From Maricaulis sp034659015 (GTDB lineage: Bacteria; Pseudomonadota; Alphaproteobacteria; Caulobacterales; Maricaulaceae): DNA of 64,000 nucleotides. The stretch lies in NCBI GenBank assembly GCA_034659015.1, contig JAYEGL010000001.1, forward strand, positions 558,001 through 622,000, in the 5' to 3' direction. Each line of letters starts with the position of its first letter. Position 1 is the first letter of the stretch. Shown here one piece after another: positions 9,112-16,576 of the stretch. Made by a program: the position numbers and the translations under genes. Below the pieces are notes generated by a model. That model made no database searches. It saw only the letters and a program-made list of their open reading frames with translations, and was not told the origin of the DNA.

Positions 9112-9591
9112 TCATGCGTCGCCCATGCGGACCGGAAGTGCGGTCGTGTTCTTCATCTGCGACAGGGCCACGATCGAGCTGACGTCCTCGACGCCGGGAA
9201 GCTTGAGGATCGTGTCGAAAATGAACTCCTGGTACCACTTGATATCGGGCGCCACGACCTTGATGAGCGCGTCGCGCTCGCCGAGGATGGAGTAGCATTC
9301 CACCACTTCGGGAATGGCCATGACGGCGCGAACGAATTTCTGCCGGTCGGCGTCGGCCAGGTAGGAAATCTTGAGCTGGGCGAAGACATGCAGTTTCACG
9401 CCCAGCTTTTCCGGATCGAGCAAGGCGACCTGCGCCTTGATATAGCCTTCGTCACGCAGCCGCTGGATGCGCCGCCAGCAGGGCGACTGGGACAGGCCCA
9501 CCCGTTCGGCGAGTTCTGCTGTCGAGACCGAGCAGTCCTTCTGGAGATGCTCCAGGATCCGGATGTCGATCGCATCGAGAGATTGTTGCAT
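9112..9591 (-). CDS. Lrp/AsnC family transcriptional regulator
   Basis: A 159-residue Lrp/AsnC regulator. Residues 1-60 carry the helix-turn-helix: IDIRILEHLQKDCSVSTAEL, then AERVGLSQSPCWRRI, a near-canonical recognition helix. The rest is the RAM/AsnC ligand-binding domain, with EVVECYSILGERDALIKV. Such proteins usually sense an amino acid and control genes for its transport or breakdown. The gene is 148 nt upstream of the amidohydrolase-OCD unit on the same strand and is flanked by peptidase genes, so it is the obvious local regulator. No operator was identified with confidence. Confidence 0.92.
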   Translation of the reverse strand: MQQSLDAIDIRILEHLQKDCSVSTAELAERVGLSQSPCWRRIQRLRDEGYIKAQVALLDPEKLGVKLHVFAQLKISYLADADRQKFVRAVMAIPEVVECYSILGERDALIKVVAPDIKWYQEFIFDTILKLPGVEDVSSIVALSQMKNTTALPVRMGDA

Positions 9592-9718
9592 CGAACGCCC
9601 TTTCTGTCCTCCGCCGGTGCATGCTCAATCCATGCAATCCCGCCGTGGTGGTTAGAAAGGAAGATTTCCAGATCGATGAAGAATACTCAATGCACGAAAC
9701 TGTAATGTTGCAGATCAG

Positions 9719-11248
9719 CTATTGTCCCGGCGTGCCGGAAGTGGCCGTACCTTCGATGAAGGCCCGCAGGTCGGCCGTCAGCGCGGCAAGGGCCTCCGGA
9801 TTGGTGTAGGCCATGTGCCCGCCCTCGTATTCGCGCACAAGAATGCGGCCGTCCGCGCCCTCGATCTGGTGGGCCAGATAGCGCGCCGGCCCGATCGTCG
9901 TCGTGGTGTCGTACCGGCCCGTGCCGACCATGATACGGAAGTCGGGGTCGGCGGCCAGGGCGGCTTCCAGATGGGCGGTGTAGTCGAAATCGTCGAATGG
10001 CCCGCCCATGCCGCCGGTCGGCAGCCAGCGCCAGTCCGAGGCGCCGGACCAGTAGTTGCGATAGTCTTCGACCGGCAGGTTGACGCCGAGCGTTTCGGCG
10101 AAGTGAAGGGTCAGGGCCTGCGGGATCATCGCGGCTACGGGCGAGAACGGGTCCTGTCCGCGTTCGCCCGGCTCCGGCGCCGGGCCGGCATAACGCGCAT
10201 CGTAGACAGCCAGAACCCGGTCCTCGTCGGCCAGAAGCGCCCGGCGGAAAGCGGCCTTTGTGAAGATCAGGCCGGTTTCCAGATAGGTGTCGCGGGAGAT
10301 GCCCGTAACGGCTTCCAGGCGGGCGGCGATTGCCTGCCGCTCGCTGTCGGCCAGCGCGGTGCCCTGTGCCAGGGCCAGCAGGTAGTCCGACATCGCCCAG
10401 GCATGCACCGCATCGACGAAATCGGGAATGGAAAGGCCGCCGGTATCCGCGCGCCCGTGATAGGCCGCGATCGCTGCGAGGGCCGACAGGTTGGTGGCAT
10501 AGGAGACGATATTGTTGGCGCGCTGGGAGGTCTCGATCATGTTGACCGCCTGGCCGAGCAGGACGATGCCGTCCAGCGTGCCGCGCTCGGCCATCAGCCC
10601 GGCCATCGCCGTGGCGCGGATCGTGCCGTAGCTCTCGCCCAGCAGGAAGGCCGGCGCGCCGGTCCGCCCGCGTTCGGACAGCCAGGTCTCCACGAAGCGA
10701 GCGATCAGTTCGGCATCGCCCGACACGGTCAGCAGCGCATCGACATCGCCCCCGTCCGTAACACGGCTGAACCCGGTTTCCGGCGGATCGATGAAGACGA
10801 GGTCCGCCATGTCGAGCAGCGTATGTGTGTTGGGCGTCGTTGCCAGGCCCTGCGGCGCGTCGGCGGGATCGGCCGGTGCGTCGATCCGCACCGGTCCGAG
10901 GGCTCCCATGTGAAGCCAGCTCGAGGCGGCGCCGGGCCCGCCATTGAACAGGAAAAGGACCGGCCGGTCCGGATCGTCATTCGTATCGGTGCGCAGATAG
11001 GCCGTGCTGACCATGTCGACGGCCGGCAGGTTTTCGGTGGCCGGCAGACGCGTGCGTTCGACCCGCGCATCATAGTCCAGCTCGATACCGCCGAACCGGC
11101 CGCTGTGCCGGACCTCGCTGTTCAGGGGGGCGGGTGCCGGGTGGTCGTGGTGATCGTGCGCCCGGGCGGGTGCCGCGCCCGAGGCCAGGGCCAGACTTCC
11201 CAGGCTGACTGCAAGACCATGAAGACAGAGACGCGCTGCAGACCGCAT
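9719..11248 (-). CDS. S10-family serine carboxypeptidase-like enzyme, exported
   Basis: A 509-residue S10 peptidase homologue. The start is set at the ATG at 11248 because GGGAGG stands 6 nt before it, although the frame opens slightly earlier. A signal peptide ends near SGAAPARA, followed by a short His-rich stretch (HDHHDHPAP). The catalytic set is S206 in GESYGT, an Asp in GRYDTTTT and a His in YEGGHMAY. The S10 oxyanion motif LFLFNGGPGAAS is also present. It is distinct from the lipoprotein S10 at 4430 in signal type and loop lengths, so the two may have different specificity or location. It is the last gene before the MerC homologue, on the same strand. Confidence 0.88.
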   Translation of the reverse strand: MRSAARLCLHGLAVSLGSLALASGAAPARAHDHHDHPAPAPLNSEVRHSGRFGGIELDYDARVERTRLPATENLPAVDMVSTAYLRTDTNDDPDRPVLFLFNGGPGAASSWLHMGALGPVRIDAPADPADAPQGLATTPNTHTLLDMADLVFIDPPETGFSRVTDGGDVDALLTVSGDAELIARFVETWLSERGRTGAPAFLLGESYGTIRATAMAGLMAERGTLDGIVLLGQAVNMIETSQRANNIVSYATNLSALAAIAAYHGRADTGGLSIPDFVDAVHAWAMSDYLLALAQGTALADSERQAIAARLEAVTGISRDTYLETGLIFTKAAFRRALLADEDRVLAVYDARYAGPAPEPGERGQDPFSPVAAMIPQALTLHFAETLGVNLPVEDYRNYWSGASDWRWLPTGGMGGPFDDFDYTAHLEAALAADPDFRIMVGTGRYDTTTTIGPARYLAHQIEGADGRILVREYEGGHMAYTNPEALAALTADLRAFIEGTATSGTPGQ

Positions 11249-11399
11249 GGATATCCTCCCGAACAAGGCAGACCGATCCTGTCAGTCTAGCGGTCCGGCG
11301 GCGGCATGGCCTGTCCAATCGCATGCTTCTGACCCGGGGCGGGTGGATAGTTTTTGTGCCGCTGCGGAGCTGGCTGCATGACCCATGCGCGCGCCGGGC

Positions 11400-11780
11400 C
11401 TAGCGGCGGGGTGCGTGATCGTGGCTGCAATTGCGGGTCGAGGTGAACCAGGCGGCCCCGTGTGACAGGGCCAGCAGGCTGGCGCCGGCGACGGTGATCG
11501 CACGTTCCGCGAGCTCCGGGATGCCGGCCAGGGCGCCGAGGAGGAGCAGGCCGAGCCCCGTCGCCGCGAGGGTCTTGAGGGCGAGGCCCTTATTGCCGGG
11601 TGGCCAGTCGCGCATGGCGTTGAGGCTCACGACCAGGGCAAGGCCGGCCAGTGCGAGGTGAACCCACCCGTTTTCCATCCAGACCAGCGCAGGCCCCAGA
11701 GAGACCAGGACGGGCAAGGCGAGGCAGTGCACAAGGCACAATCCCGACAGCCCTATTCCGATGGCGTCCTGACGGTTCAC
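11400..11780 (-). CDS. MerC-family small membrane protein
   Basis: A 126-residue protein with about four membrane segments. A GTG start at 11780 is chosen because GGGAGG precedes it by 5 nt; the frame is open to 11852 but that part would overlap the palindrome. The first helix carries GLCLVHCLALP with C15, H18 and C19, the metal-binding signature of the MerC family, and C118 lies in a His-containing tail (CSHDHAPRR). MerC proteins move Hg(II) in mer operons, but no mer gene is near. A Zur-box-like palindrome about 55 nt upstream suggests a role in zinc handling instead. Family: moderately sure. Substrate: inference. Confidence 0.75.
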   Translation of the reverse strand: MNRQDAIGIGLSGLCLVHCLALPVLVSLGPALVWMENGWVHLALAGLALVVSLNAMRDWPPGNKGLALKTLAATGLGLLLLGALAGIPELAERAITVAGASLLALSHGAAWFTSTRNCSHDHAPRR

Positions 11781-11834
11781 GCAGGCCTCCCAGAGGCGGT
11801 CAACAACACAAAATCCCGAGTTCCGAGTCGGGTG

Positions 11835-11853
11835 AATGTTATATAATAACATT
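11835..11853. promoter_or_regulatory. Zur-box-like palindrome
   Basis: AATGTTATATAATAACATT is an inverted repeat with perfect 8-nt arms and a 3-nt centre. The AATGTTAT/ATAACATT half sites and spacing match the well-known Zur (zinc uptake repressor) operator pattern. It lies 55 nt upstream of the MerC-family start (minus strand) and 117 nt upstream of the DapA-family start (plus strand). Position favours control of the MerC gene, but a divergent effect is possible. Confidence 0.6.
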
Positions 11854-11969
11854 TCGCATCGTGTTCAACGGGGTTTTCCCGCCCGGCGGTGACGCCCGAA
11901 AGGCATGTTCTGCTGCAGTCTGGTGGGTTAGCGTCAGCCTCGTGGGTTTCGCGGATCGGAGGAGATGCC

Positions 11970-12917
11970 ATGGCGGACAGGTCCAATGTGTTTTCCGGAT
12001 GCATGCCGGCGCTGATGACGCCTTGCGACGCCGATGGCGTGCCGGACTTCGACGCGCTCGTCGCCACCGGCCGCGATCTGGTCGGGGCCGGGATGGACGC
12101 GGTCGTCTATTGCGGGTCCATGGGTGACTGGCCGTTGCTTACCGATGAACAACGTTGCGAGGGCGTGGACCGGCTCTGCGACGCCGGCTTGCCGGTCGTT
12201 GTCGGGACAGGCGCGCAGAACACCAGGCATGCCGTTACGATCGTCGAGCGGGCCGTGGCGGCCGGTGCGGCGGGACTGATGGTCATTCCCCGCGTCCTCT
12301 CCCGCGTCGGTTCGCTCGAGGCCCAGCGCGCGCACTTTTCCGCCATCCTAGAGGCGGCCGGCGACCGGCCGGCGGTGATCTACAACAGTCCGTATTACGG
12401 TTTCGAGACGCGGGCCGATCTCTTCTTCGACCTGCGGGCCGACTATCCCAACCTGGTCGGTTTCAAGGAGTTCGGCGGCGCATCCTCGTTGAGCTATGCG
12501 GCGGAACACATCACCTCGGGCGACGATGCGCTGACCCTGATGGTGGGCGTCGATACCCAGGTCTTCCATGGTTATGTCAATTGCGGTGCGACCGGCGCCA
12601 TAACCGGCGTTGGCAATGCCTTGCCGCGCGAAGTCCTGCGCCTGGTCACGCTGTGCCGGCGCGCCGCCGGGGGAGACCCGGAAAGCCGCCGCCTGGCGCG
12701 CGAGCTGAGCGAGGCGCTCGATGTGCTGGCGACCTTCGACGAAGGGCCGGACCTGGTGCTCTACTACAAGCGCCTCATGGTTCTGGAAGGGCATGAGGCC
12801 TACCGGAATTCGCTCTGCCCGACCGATGCGCTAAGCCGGTCCCAGGCCGCCTTCGTCGACGACAGCTGGCGCCGTTTCCGGGCCTGGTGGGCCGGCTGGC
12901 CCGGCGCGCGGGACTGA
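11970..12917 (+). CDS. DapA-family aldolase/deaminase (hydroxyproline-pathway candidate)
   Basis: A 315-residue class I lyase of the dihydrodipicolinate synthase/N-acetylneuraminate lyase family. The Schiff-base lysine is K166 in VGFKEFGGA, and the catalytic Tyr lies in YNSPYYG. The usual GTTGE near the N-terminus is replaced by GSMGDWPLL, so it is not a standard DapA. The start follows a GGAGGAG site by 5 nt; the earlier in-frame start is rejected. The hydroxyproline-epimerase-type gene begins within 10 nt of its stop. In known trans-4-hydroxyproline catabolism a DapA-family enzyme deaminates delta1-pyrroline-4-hydroxy-2-carboxylate, so this is the leading suggestion. It remains inference. 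Confidence 0.82.
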   Translation: MADRSNVFSGCMPALMTPCDADGVPDFDALVATGRDLVGAGMDAVVYCGSMGDWPLLTDEQRCEGVDRLCDAGLPVVVGTGAQNTRHAVTIVERAVAAGAAGLMVIPRVLSRVGSLEAQRAHFSAILEAAGDRPAVIYNSPYYGFETRADLFFDLRADYPNLVGFKEFGGASSLSYAAEHITSGDDALTLMVGVDTQVFHGYVNCGATGAITGVGNALPREVLRLVTLCRRAAGGDPESRRLARELSEALDVLATFDEGPDLVLYYKRLMVLEGHEAYRNSLCPTDALSRSQAAFVDDSWRRFRAWWAGWPGARD

Positions 12918-12925
12918 TCCGCGCC

Positions 12926-13855
12926 GTGCGCGTCATCGATTCCCATACCGGCGGACAGCCCACGCGCGTCATCGTCGAGGGCGGACCGGATCTGGGCGCG
13001 GGTCCTCTTGCCGAACGCCTCGCGCGTTTCCGCGCCGGACATGACCGTTACCGCACGATGAGCGTGCTCGAGCCGAAATGTTCGGACGCCATGGTCGGCG
13101 CGCTCCTGTGCGAGCCGCACGACCCGTCCTGTACGGCCGGTGTGATCTTCTTCAACACGTCGGGTTATCTGGGCATGTGCGGACACGGCACGATCGGCCT
13201 GGCCGCGACGCTCGCCTGGCTGGGCCGGCTGGAGCCGGGACCGCACCGCATCGATACGCCGGTCGGTCCGATCGAGCTGGACCTGCTCGGACCCGATGCG
13301 GCGCGTTTCGAAAATGTCGAAAGCTACCGGCTGCATGCGGATCTCACTGTCGACGTGCCCGGCCTGGGCCGTGTGACCGGCGATGTCGCCTGGGGCGGAA
13401 ACTGGTTCTTCCTGACCGATGCCGCACCGGTCCCGCTCGAGCGCGAGAACATCCCTGCCCTCACCGCCGCGGCCCGGGCGATCCGCCTTGCCCTGGCCGC
13501 AGCGGGCATGACCGGAACGGGCGGCGCGGATATCGATCATGTCGAGTTCTTCGGGCCCTGTGCGGCCGAAGGCGCGGACAGCCGGAATTTCGTGCTATGC
13601 CCCGGCGGTGCCTACGACCGGTCTCCGTGCGGCACCGGCACGAGTGCGAAACTGGCCTGCCTCGCCGAGACCGGCGCGCTCGCCCCGGGCGAGGTCTGGG
13701 TTCAGGAGAGCATCATCGGCAGCCGTTTCGAGGCCCGCTACCGGCCGGCACCCGGCGGCGGCGTCATCCCCTCCATCGCCGGAACGGCGCATGTCTACGC
13801 CGACACGCGCCTCGTCGTGCAGGACACGGACCCGTTCCGCTGGGGCATTGTGTGA
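12926..13855 (+). CDS. Proline racemase superfamily, likely 4-hydroxyproline 2-epimerase
   Basis: A 309-residue proline-racemase-fold enzyme. The GTG at 12926 gives the usual N-terminus MRVIDSHTGGQPTRV; a GTG at 12887 in the same frame would overlap the previous gene. Both acid/base cysteines are present: C85 in GMCGHGTIG and C235 in SPCGTGTSAK. Two cysteines mark racemases/epimerases, while trans-3-hydroxyproline dehydratases have Thr at the second place. Converting trans-4-hydroxy-L-proline to cis-4-hydroxy-D-proline is the usual role with the SHTGGEPTR-type N-terminus. The D-hydroxyproline dehydrogenase needed next is not seen in the window. It is coupled to the DapA-family gene. Confidence 0.85.
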   Translation: MRVIDSHTGGQPTRVIVEGGPDLGAGPLAERLARFRAGHDRYRTMSVLEPKCSDAMVGALLCEPHDPSCTAGVIFFNTSGYLGMCGHGTIGLAATLAWLGRLEPGPHRIDTPVGPIELDLLGPDAARFENVESYRLHADLTVDVPGLGRVTGDVAWGGNWFFLTDAAPVPLERENIPALTAAARAIRLALAAAGMTGTGGADIDHVEFFGPCAAEGADSRNFVLCPGGAYDRSPCGTGTSAKLACLAETGALAPGEVWVQESIIGSRFEARYRPAPGGGVIPSIAGTAHVYADTRLVVQDTDPFRWGIV

Positions 13856-13960
13856 TGCGTCAGGTCGGAATGGTTGCGAAACATGTCGCCCAGGGGATAG
13901 ACCTCAAGCGTCGGTCGTCTTCTGGTTGGCGAGCCCAATGAAACAAGCGGGGGATATAAC

Positions 13961-14839
13961 GTGAAGGGTATTGTCCTGGCAGGGGGATCGGGCACGCGGC
14001 TATATCCCGTCACGCGCGGCGTTTCCAAACAATTGCTGCCGGTCTACGACAAGCCGCTGATCTATTACCCGATCAGCGTGCTTCTGCTGGCTGGAATACG
14101 CGACATACTCATTATTACGACCCCCGAGGATCAGGCATCTTTCCAGCGTCTGCTAGGCGATGGAAACGATCTCGGTGTCAATTTCTCCTATGCCGTCCAG
14201 CCGAAGCCGGAAGGCTTGGCACAGGCTTTTATGATTGGCGAGACCTTCGTCGACGGCGATCCGTGCGCTCTGGTTCTGGGAGACAATATCTTCTTCGGGC
14301 ACGGTCTCCAGGGTCTGTTGAAGGACGCGTCGAGTCTGACACGTGGCGCCGAGGTGTTCACCTATCAGGTCGCTGACCCGGAACGGTATGGCGTTGCTGA
14401 GTTTGACGCCGAGCAAACCATCGTTTCCATTGAGGAAAAACCCGCGAAGCCGCGTTCGAACTTCGCCGTGACAGGCCTCTATTTCTACGACGACACGGTC
14501 TGCGAGCGCGCGCGCGCCGTGAAACCGTCGGCGCGCGGCGAACTTGAGATTACGACGCTCAATGAAATGTACATGCGGGAGGGCCTGCTCAAGGGGAATG
14601 TTATGGGCCGGGGTTATGCCTGGCTCGACACGGGCACTCACCAGTCGCTCCTGGCTGCAGCCCAGTTTGTTGAGACCATCGAGACCCGCCAGGGGCTGAA
14701 GGTATCTTGTCTGGAAGAAATCGCCTGGCGCCAGGGCTTCATCGACACGGAGCAGGTCCTGCGCCTGGCGGAGCCTCTGGCGAAGACCGACTACGGGCGG
14801 TATCTACAACGGCTTGTCGAGACGCCTTCCGCCTTGTAG
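13961..14839 (+). CDS. rfbA: Glucose-1-phosphate thymidylyltransferase
   Basis: A 292-residue nucleotidyltransferase making dTDP-glucose, the first step to dTDP-L-rhamnose and related sugars. The N-terminal GGSGTRLYPVTRGVSKQLLP motif binds the nucleotide, followed by YDKPLIYYPISVLLLAGI and DNIFFGHGL, all RfbA/RmlA signatures. The start is a GTG at 13961. The other rml genes (rfbB, rfbC, rfbD) are not near. The base composition looks a little more AT-rich than the flanks (for example around 14100-14120 and 14400-14460). It converges with cydC. Confidence 0.95.
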   Translation: MKGIVLAGGSGTRLYPVTRGVSKQLLPVYDKPLIYYPISVLLLAGIRDILIITTPEDQASFQRLLGDGNDLGVNFSYAVQPKPEGLAQAFMIGETFVDGDPCALVLGDNIFFGHGLQGLLKDASSLTRGAEVFTYQVADPERYGVAEFDAEQTIVSIEEKPAKPRSNFAVTGLYFYDDTVCERARAVKPSARGELEITTLNEMYMREGLLKGNVMGRGYAWLDTGTHQSLLAAAQFVETIETRQGLKVSCLEEIAWRQGFIDTEQVLRLAEPLAKTDYGRYLQRLVETPSAL

Positions 14840-14896
14840 CGGGGCTTTTCATTAAAACTAGAACGTGTCGGGTCAGTGCCGCTTCAGTGATGCGAC

Positions 14897-14919
14897 CGCC
14901 ACCCCGTGTCCGGGTGGCG
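14897..14919. terminator. Hairpin between convergent rfbA and cydC
   Basis: CGCCACCC and GGGTGGCG form a perfect 8-bp stem with a 7-nt loop, placed between the stops of rfbA (14839) and cydC (14945). There is no clear U-tract on either strand, so termination is a reasonable guess rather than proven. Confidence 0.4.
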
Positions 14920-14944
14920 TTCGGTCGGGCCGGTGACTGTGCGG

Positions 14945-16576
14945 CTACGGGGCCAGGTCGATACGGGCCTGGATGAGACCCGGCCACAGCGCGGCATCCG
15001 GAGCGTGGGTCACGACGACGATGGCGGCATCGTGCCGAAGCGCCCAGGCAGCGAGATTGCGGCCGAGGGCGGCGCGAACAGGTCCGTCCAGCCCGGCAAA
15101 GGGTTCGTCCAGCAGAAGAAGGTCCGGATCGCGCAGCACCGCGCGTGCGATCGCGAGTCGTCTCAGTTCACCGCCGGACAGGTTGGCGCCGCCATCCTCG
15201 AGGACCAGGTCCAGCCGGTCGTTGCCGCGCCGCCCGCCGGGCCAGAATGCCGCAGTGTCACAAGCCGCGATCATACGGGCATCGTCGGCATCGGGCTGGG
15301 CCAGACGAAGGGCGTCGCGCACGCTGCCGGCCATCGTGTCGGGCAGCTGCGGTGCGAAACCGACGCGCTGGCGCACGGCCGCCGAACGCAGCGAGCCTGC
15401 GGCAGTCCCGCCATAGTACAATTCGCCGCCCAGCGGGGGCCGCAACCGTGCCAGCGTCTCCAGAAGTGTCGTCTTGCCGGCACCGGACGGGCCGGTGATC
15501 TCCGTCACGCTCCCCCGCTCCAGTATCAGTGTTCCGACGGATGCCAGCGGGTGGTCTGCATCCGGCCCGAAAACGAGGTTGTCCGCCTCGACAGGGAGAA
15601 TCGCGGCCGGCGGTGGAGCCGGTTCGGGGTCGGCGATGGCGGGCGGGGCGGAGAGGCGGTTCCCGATACGCTGCAGCGCGAGTTCTGTCCGCGGCCAGGT
15701 CATCCACGCGCCGAGTGTCATGGCGACGGCCTGGTGTGCCGCCAGGACAGAGAGGGCCGTGCCGGCCAGCAGGGCGGTACCGGCGTCCCGGTCGAGTGCG
15801 ATCGCGGCAATGGCAGAGAGGCCGCCGGTTATAGCGGTCGCGGCTGAAACGATCCGCGCCCGGCGCCCCGCGCGCAGCGTTTCCCGCGCCGTGTCCCCGG
15901 CCAGGGCAGCCAGCGCGTCCGCCGCCGCACCGAAACGGTCGAGCGCCTCCAGTTCGATGCGGTCTTCCACCAGCGATGCCGCCTGACGCCGGTAGGCGTC
16001 GGAGAGCGTTTGCAGGCGGCGATCGATCCGGCGTTGTTCGGCCAGGCCGAACCGGCCGACCAGGGCCGTCAGGAAAAAGCCGGCAGCGACGGCGGCGAGG
16101 GCCCCGGTCCCGGTCAGTGCGGCGAAGGCCAGCGCGACGAGGGCGGCGCATACCGCCGATACCAGGGGCAGCCAGAGGCGCAACAGCGCGGCCTCGCTCT
16201 CTTTCACGTCGTCGAGGAAGACGGACAGGCTGTCCGCATCCGGTCGCGCCAGGCCGCACCTGGCCCGGGCGGTGGTCTCGAACAGGTTCCGTCTCAGGCG
16301 CGCGGACACGCGAAGGGTTGCATCGTGGCCGACCAGTTGTTCGCCGTAGCGGGCCAGGATCCGGCCCATCGCGGTGCCGCGCACGGTGGCGCTGGGATAG
16401 AGATGGTTGAAGGCCTGACCGGCGCCCGCAGCACCCGCCAGGGCGCTTGCGGTGAGAAACCAGCCGGAAATGCCAAGCAGCAGTGCCGCCATGATGCCGC
16501 CCGCACCCGCCAGCAGCAGGGCGAGGGCGATCCGGCCCTTGTAGGGGCGGCCCAGACGCGTCCACAGAGCGATCAT
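14945..16576 (-). CDS. cydC: Heterodimeric ABC exporter subunit CydC
   Basis: A 543-residue ABC exporter half with an N-terminal six-helix membrane domain and a C-terminal ATPase domain. ITGPSGAGKTTLLE is Walker A, NLSGGELRRLAIARAV the signature, and LLLLDEPFAGLD Walker B. With CydD it forms the exporter needed to assemble cytochrome bd. The ATG at 16576 overlaps the cydD stop; the frame stays open about 280 nt further but that lies inside cydD in another phase. Its place beside cydABX fixes the identity among otherwise similar exporters. Confidence 0.92.
   Translation of the reverse strand: MIALWTRLGRPYKGRIALALLLAGAGGIMAALLLGISGWFLTASALAGAAGAGQAFNHLYPSATVRGTAMGRILARYGEQLVGHDATLRVSARLRRNLFETTARARCGLARPDADSLSVFLDDVKESEAALLRLWLPLVSAVCAALVALAFAALTGTGALAAVAAGFFLTALVGRFGLAEQRRIDRRLQTLSDAYRRQAASLVEDRIELEALDRFGAAADALAALAGDTARETLRAGRRARIVSAATAITGGLSAIAAIALDRDAGTALLAGTALSVLAAHQAVAMTLGAWMTWPRTELALQRIGNRLSAPPAIADPEPAPPPAAILPVEADNLVFGPDADHPLASVGTLILERGSVTEITGPSGAGKTTLLETLARLRPPLGGELYYGGTAAGSLRSAAVRQRVGFAPQLPDTMAGSVRDALRLAQPDADDARMIAACDTAAFWPGGRRGNDRLDLVLEDGGANLSGGELRRLAIARAVLRDPDLLLLDEPFAGLDGPVRAALGRNLAAWALRHDAAIVVVTHAPDAALWPGLIQARIDLAP

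Noticed and set aside
11400..11780. Mercury-resistance operon
   Set aside because: Only a MerC-like protein is present; merR, merT, merP and merA are absent, and the upstream palindrome is Zur-like, not a MerR site.
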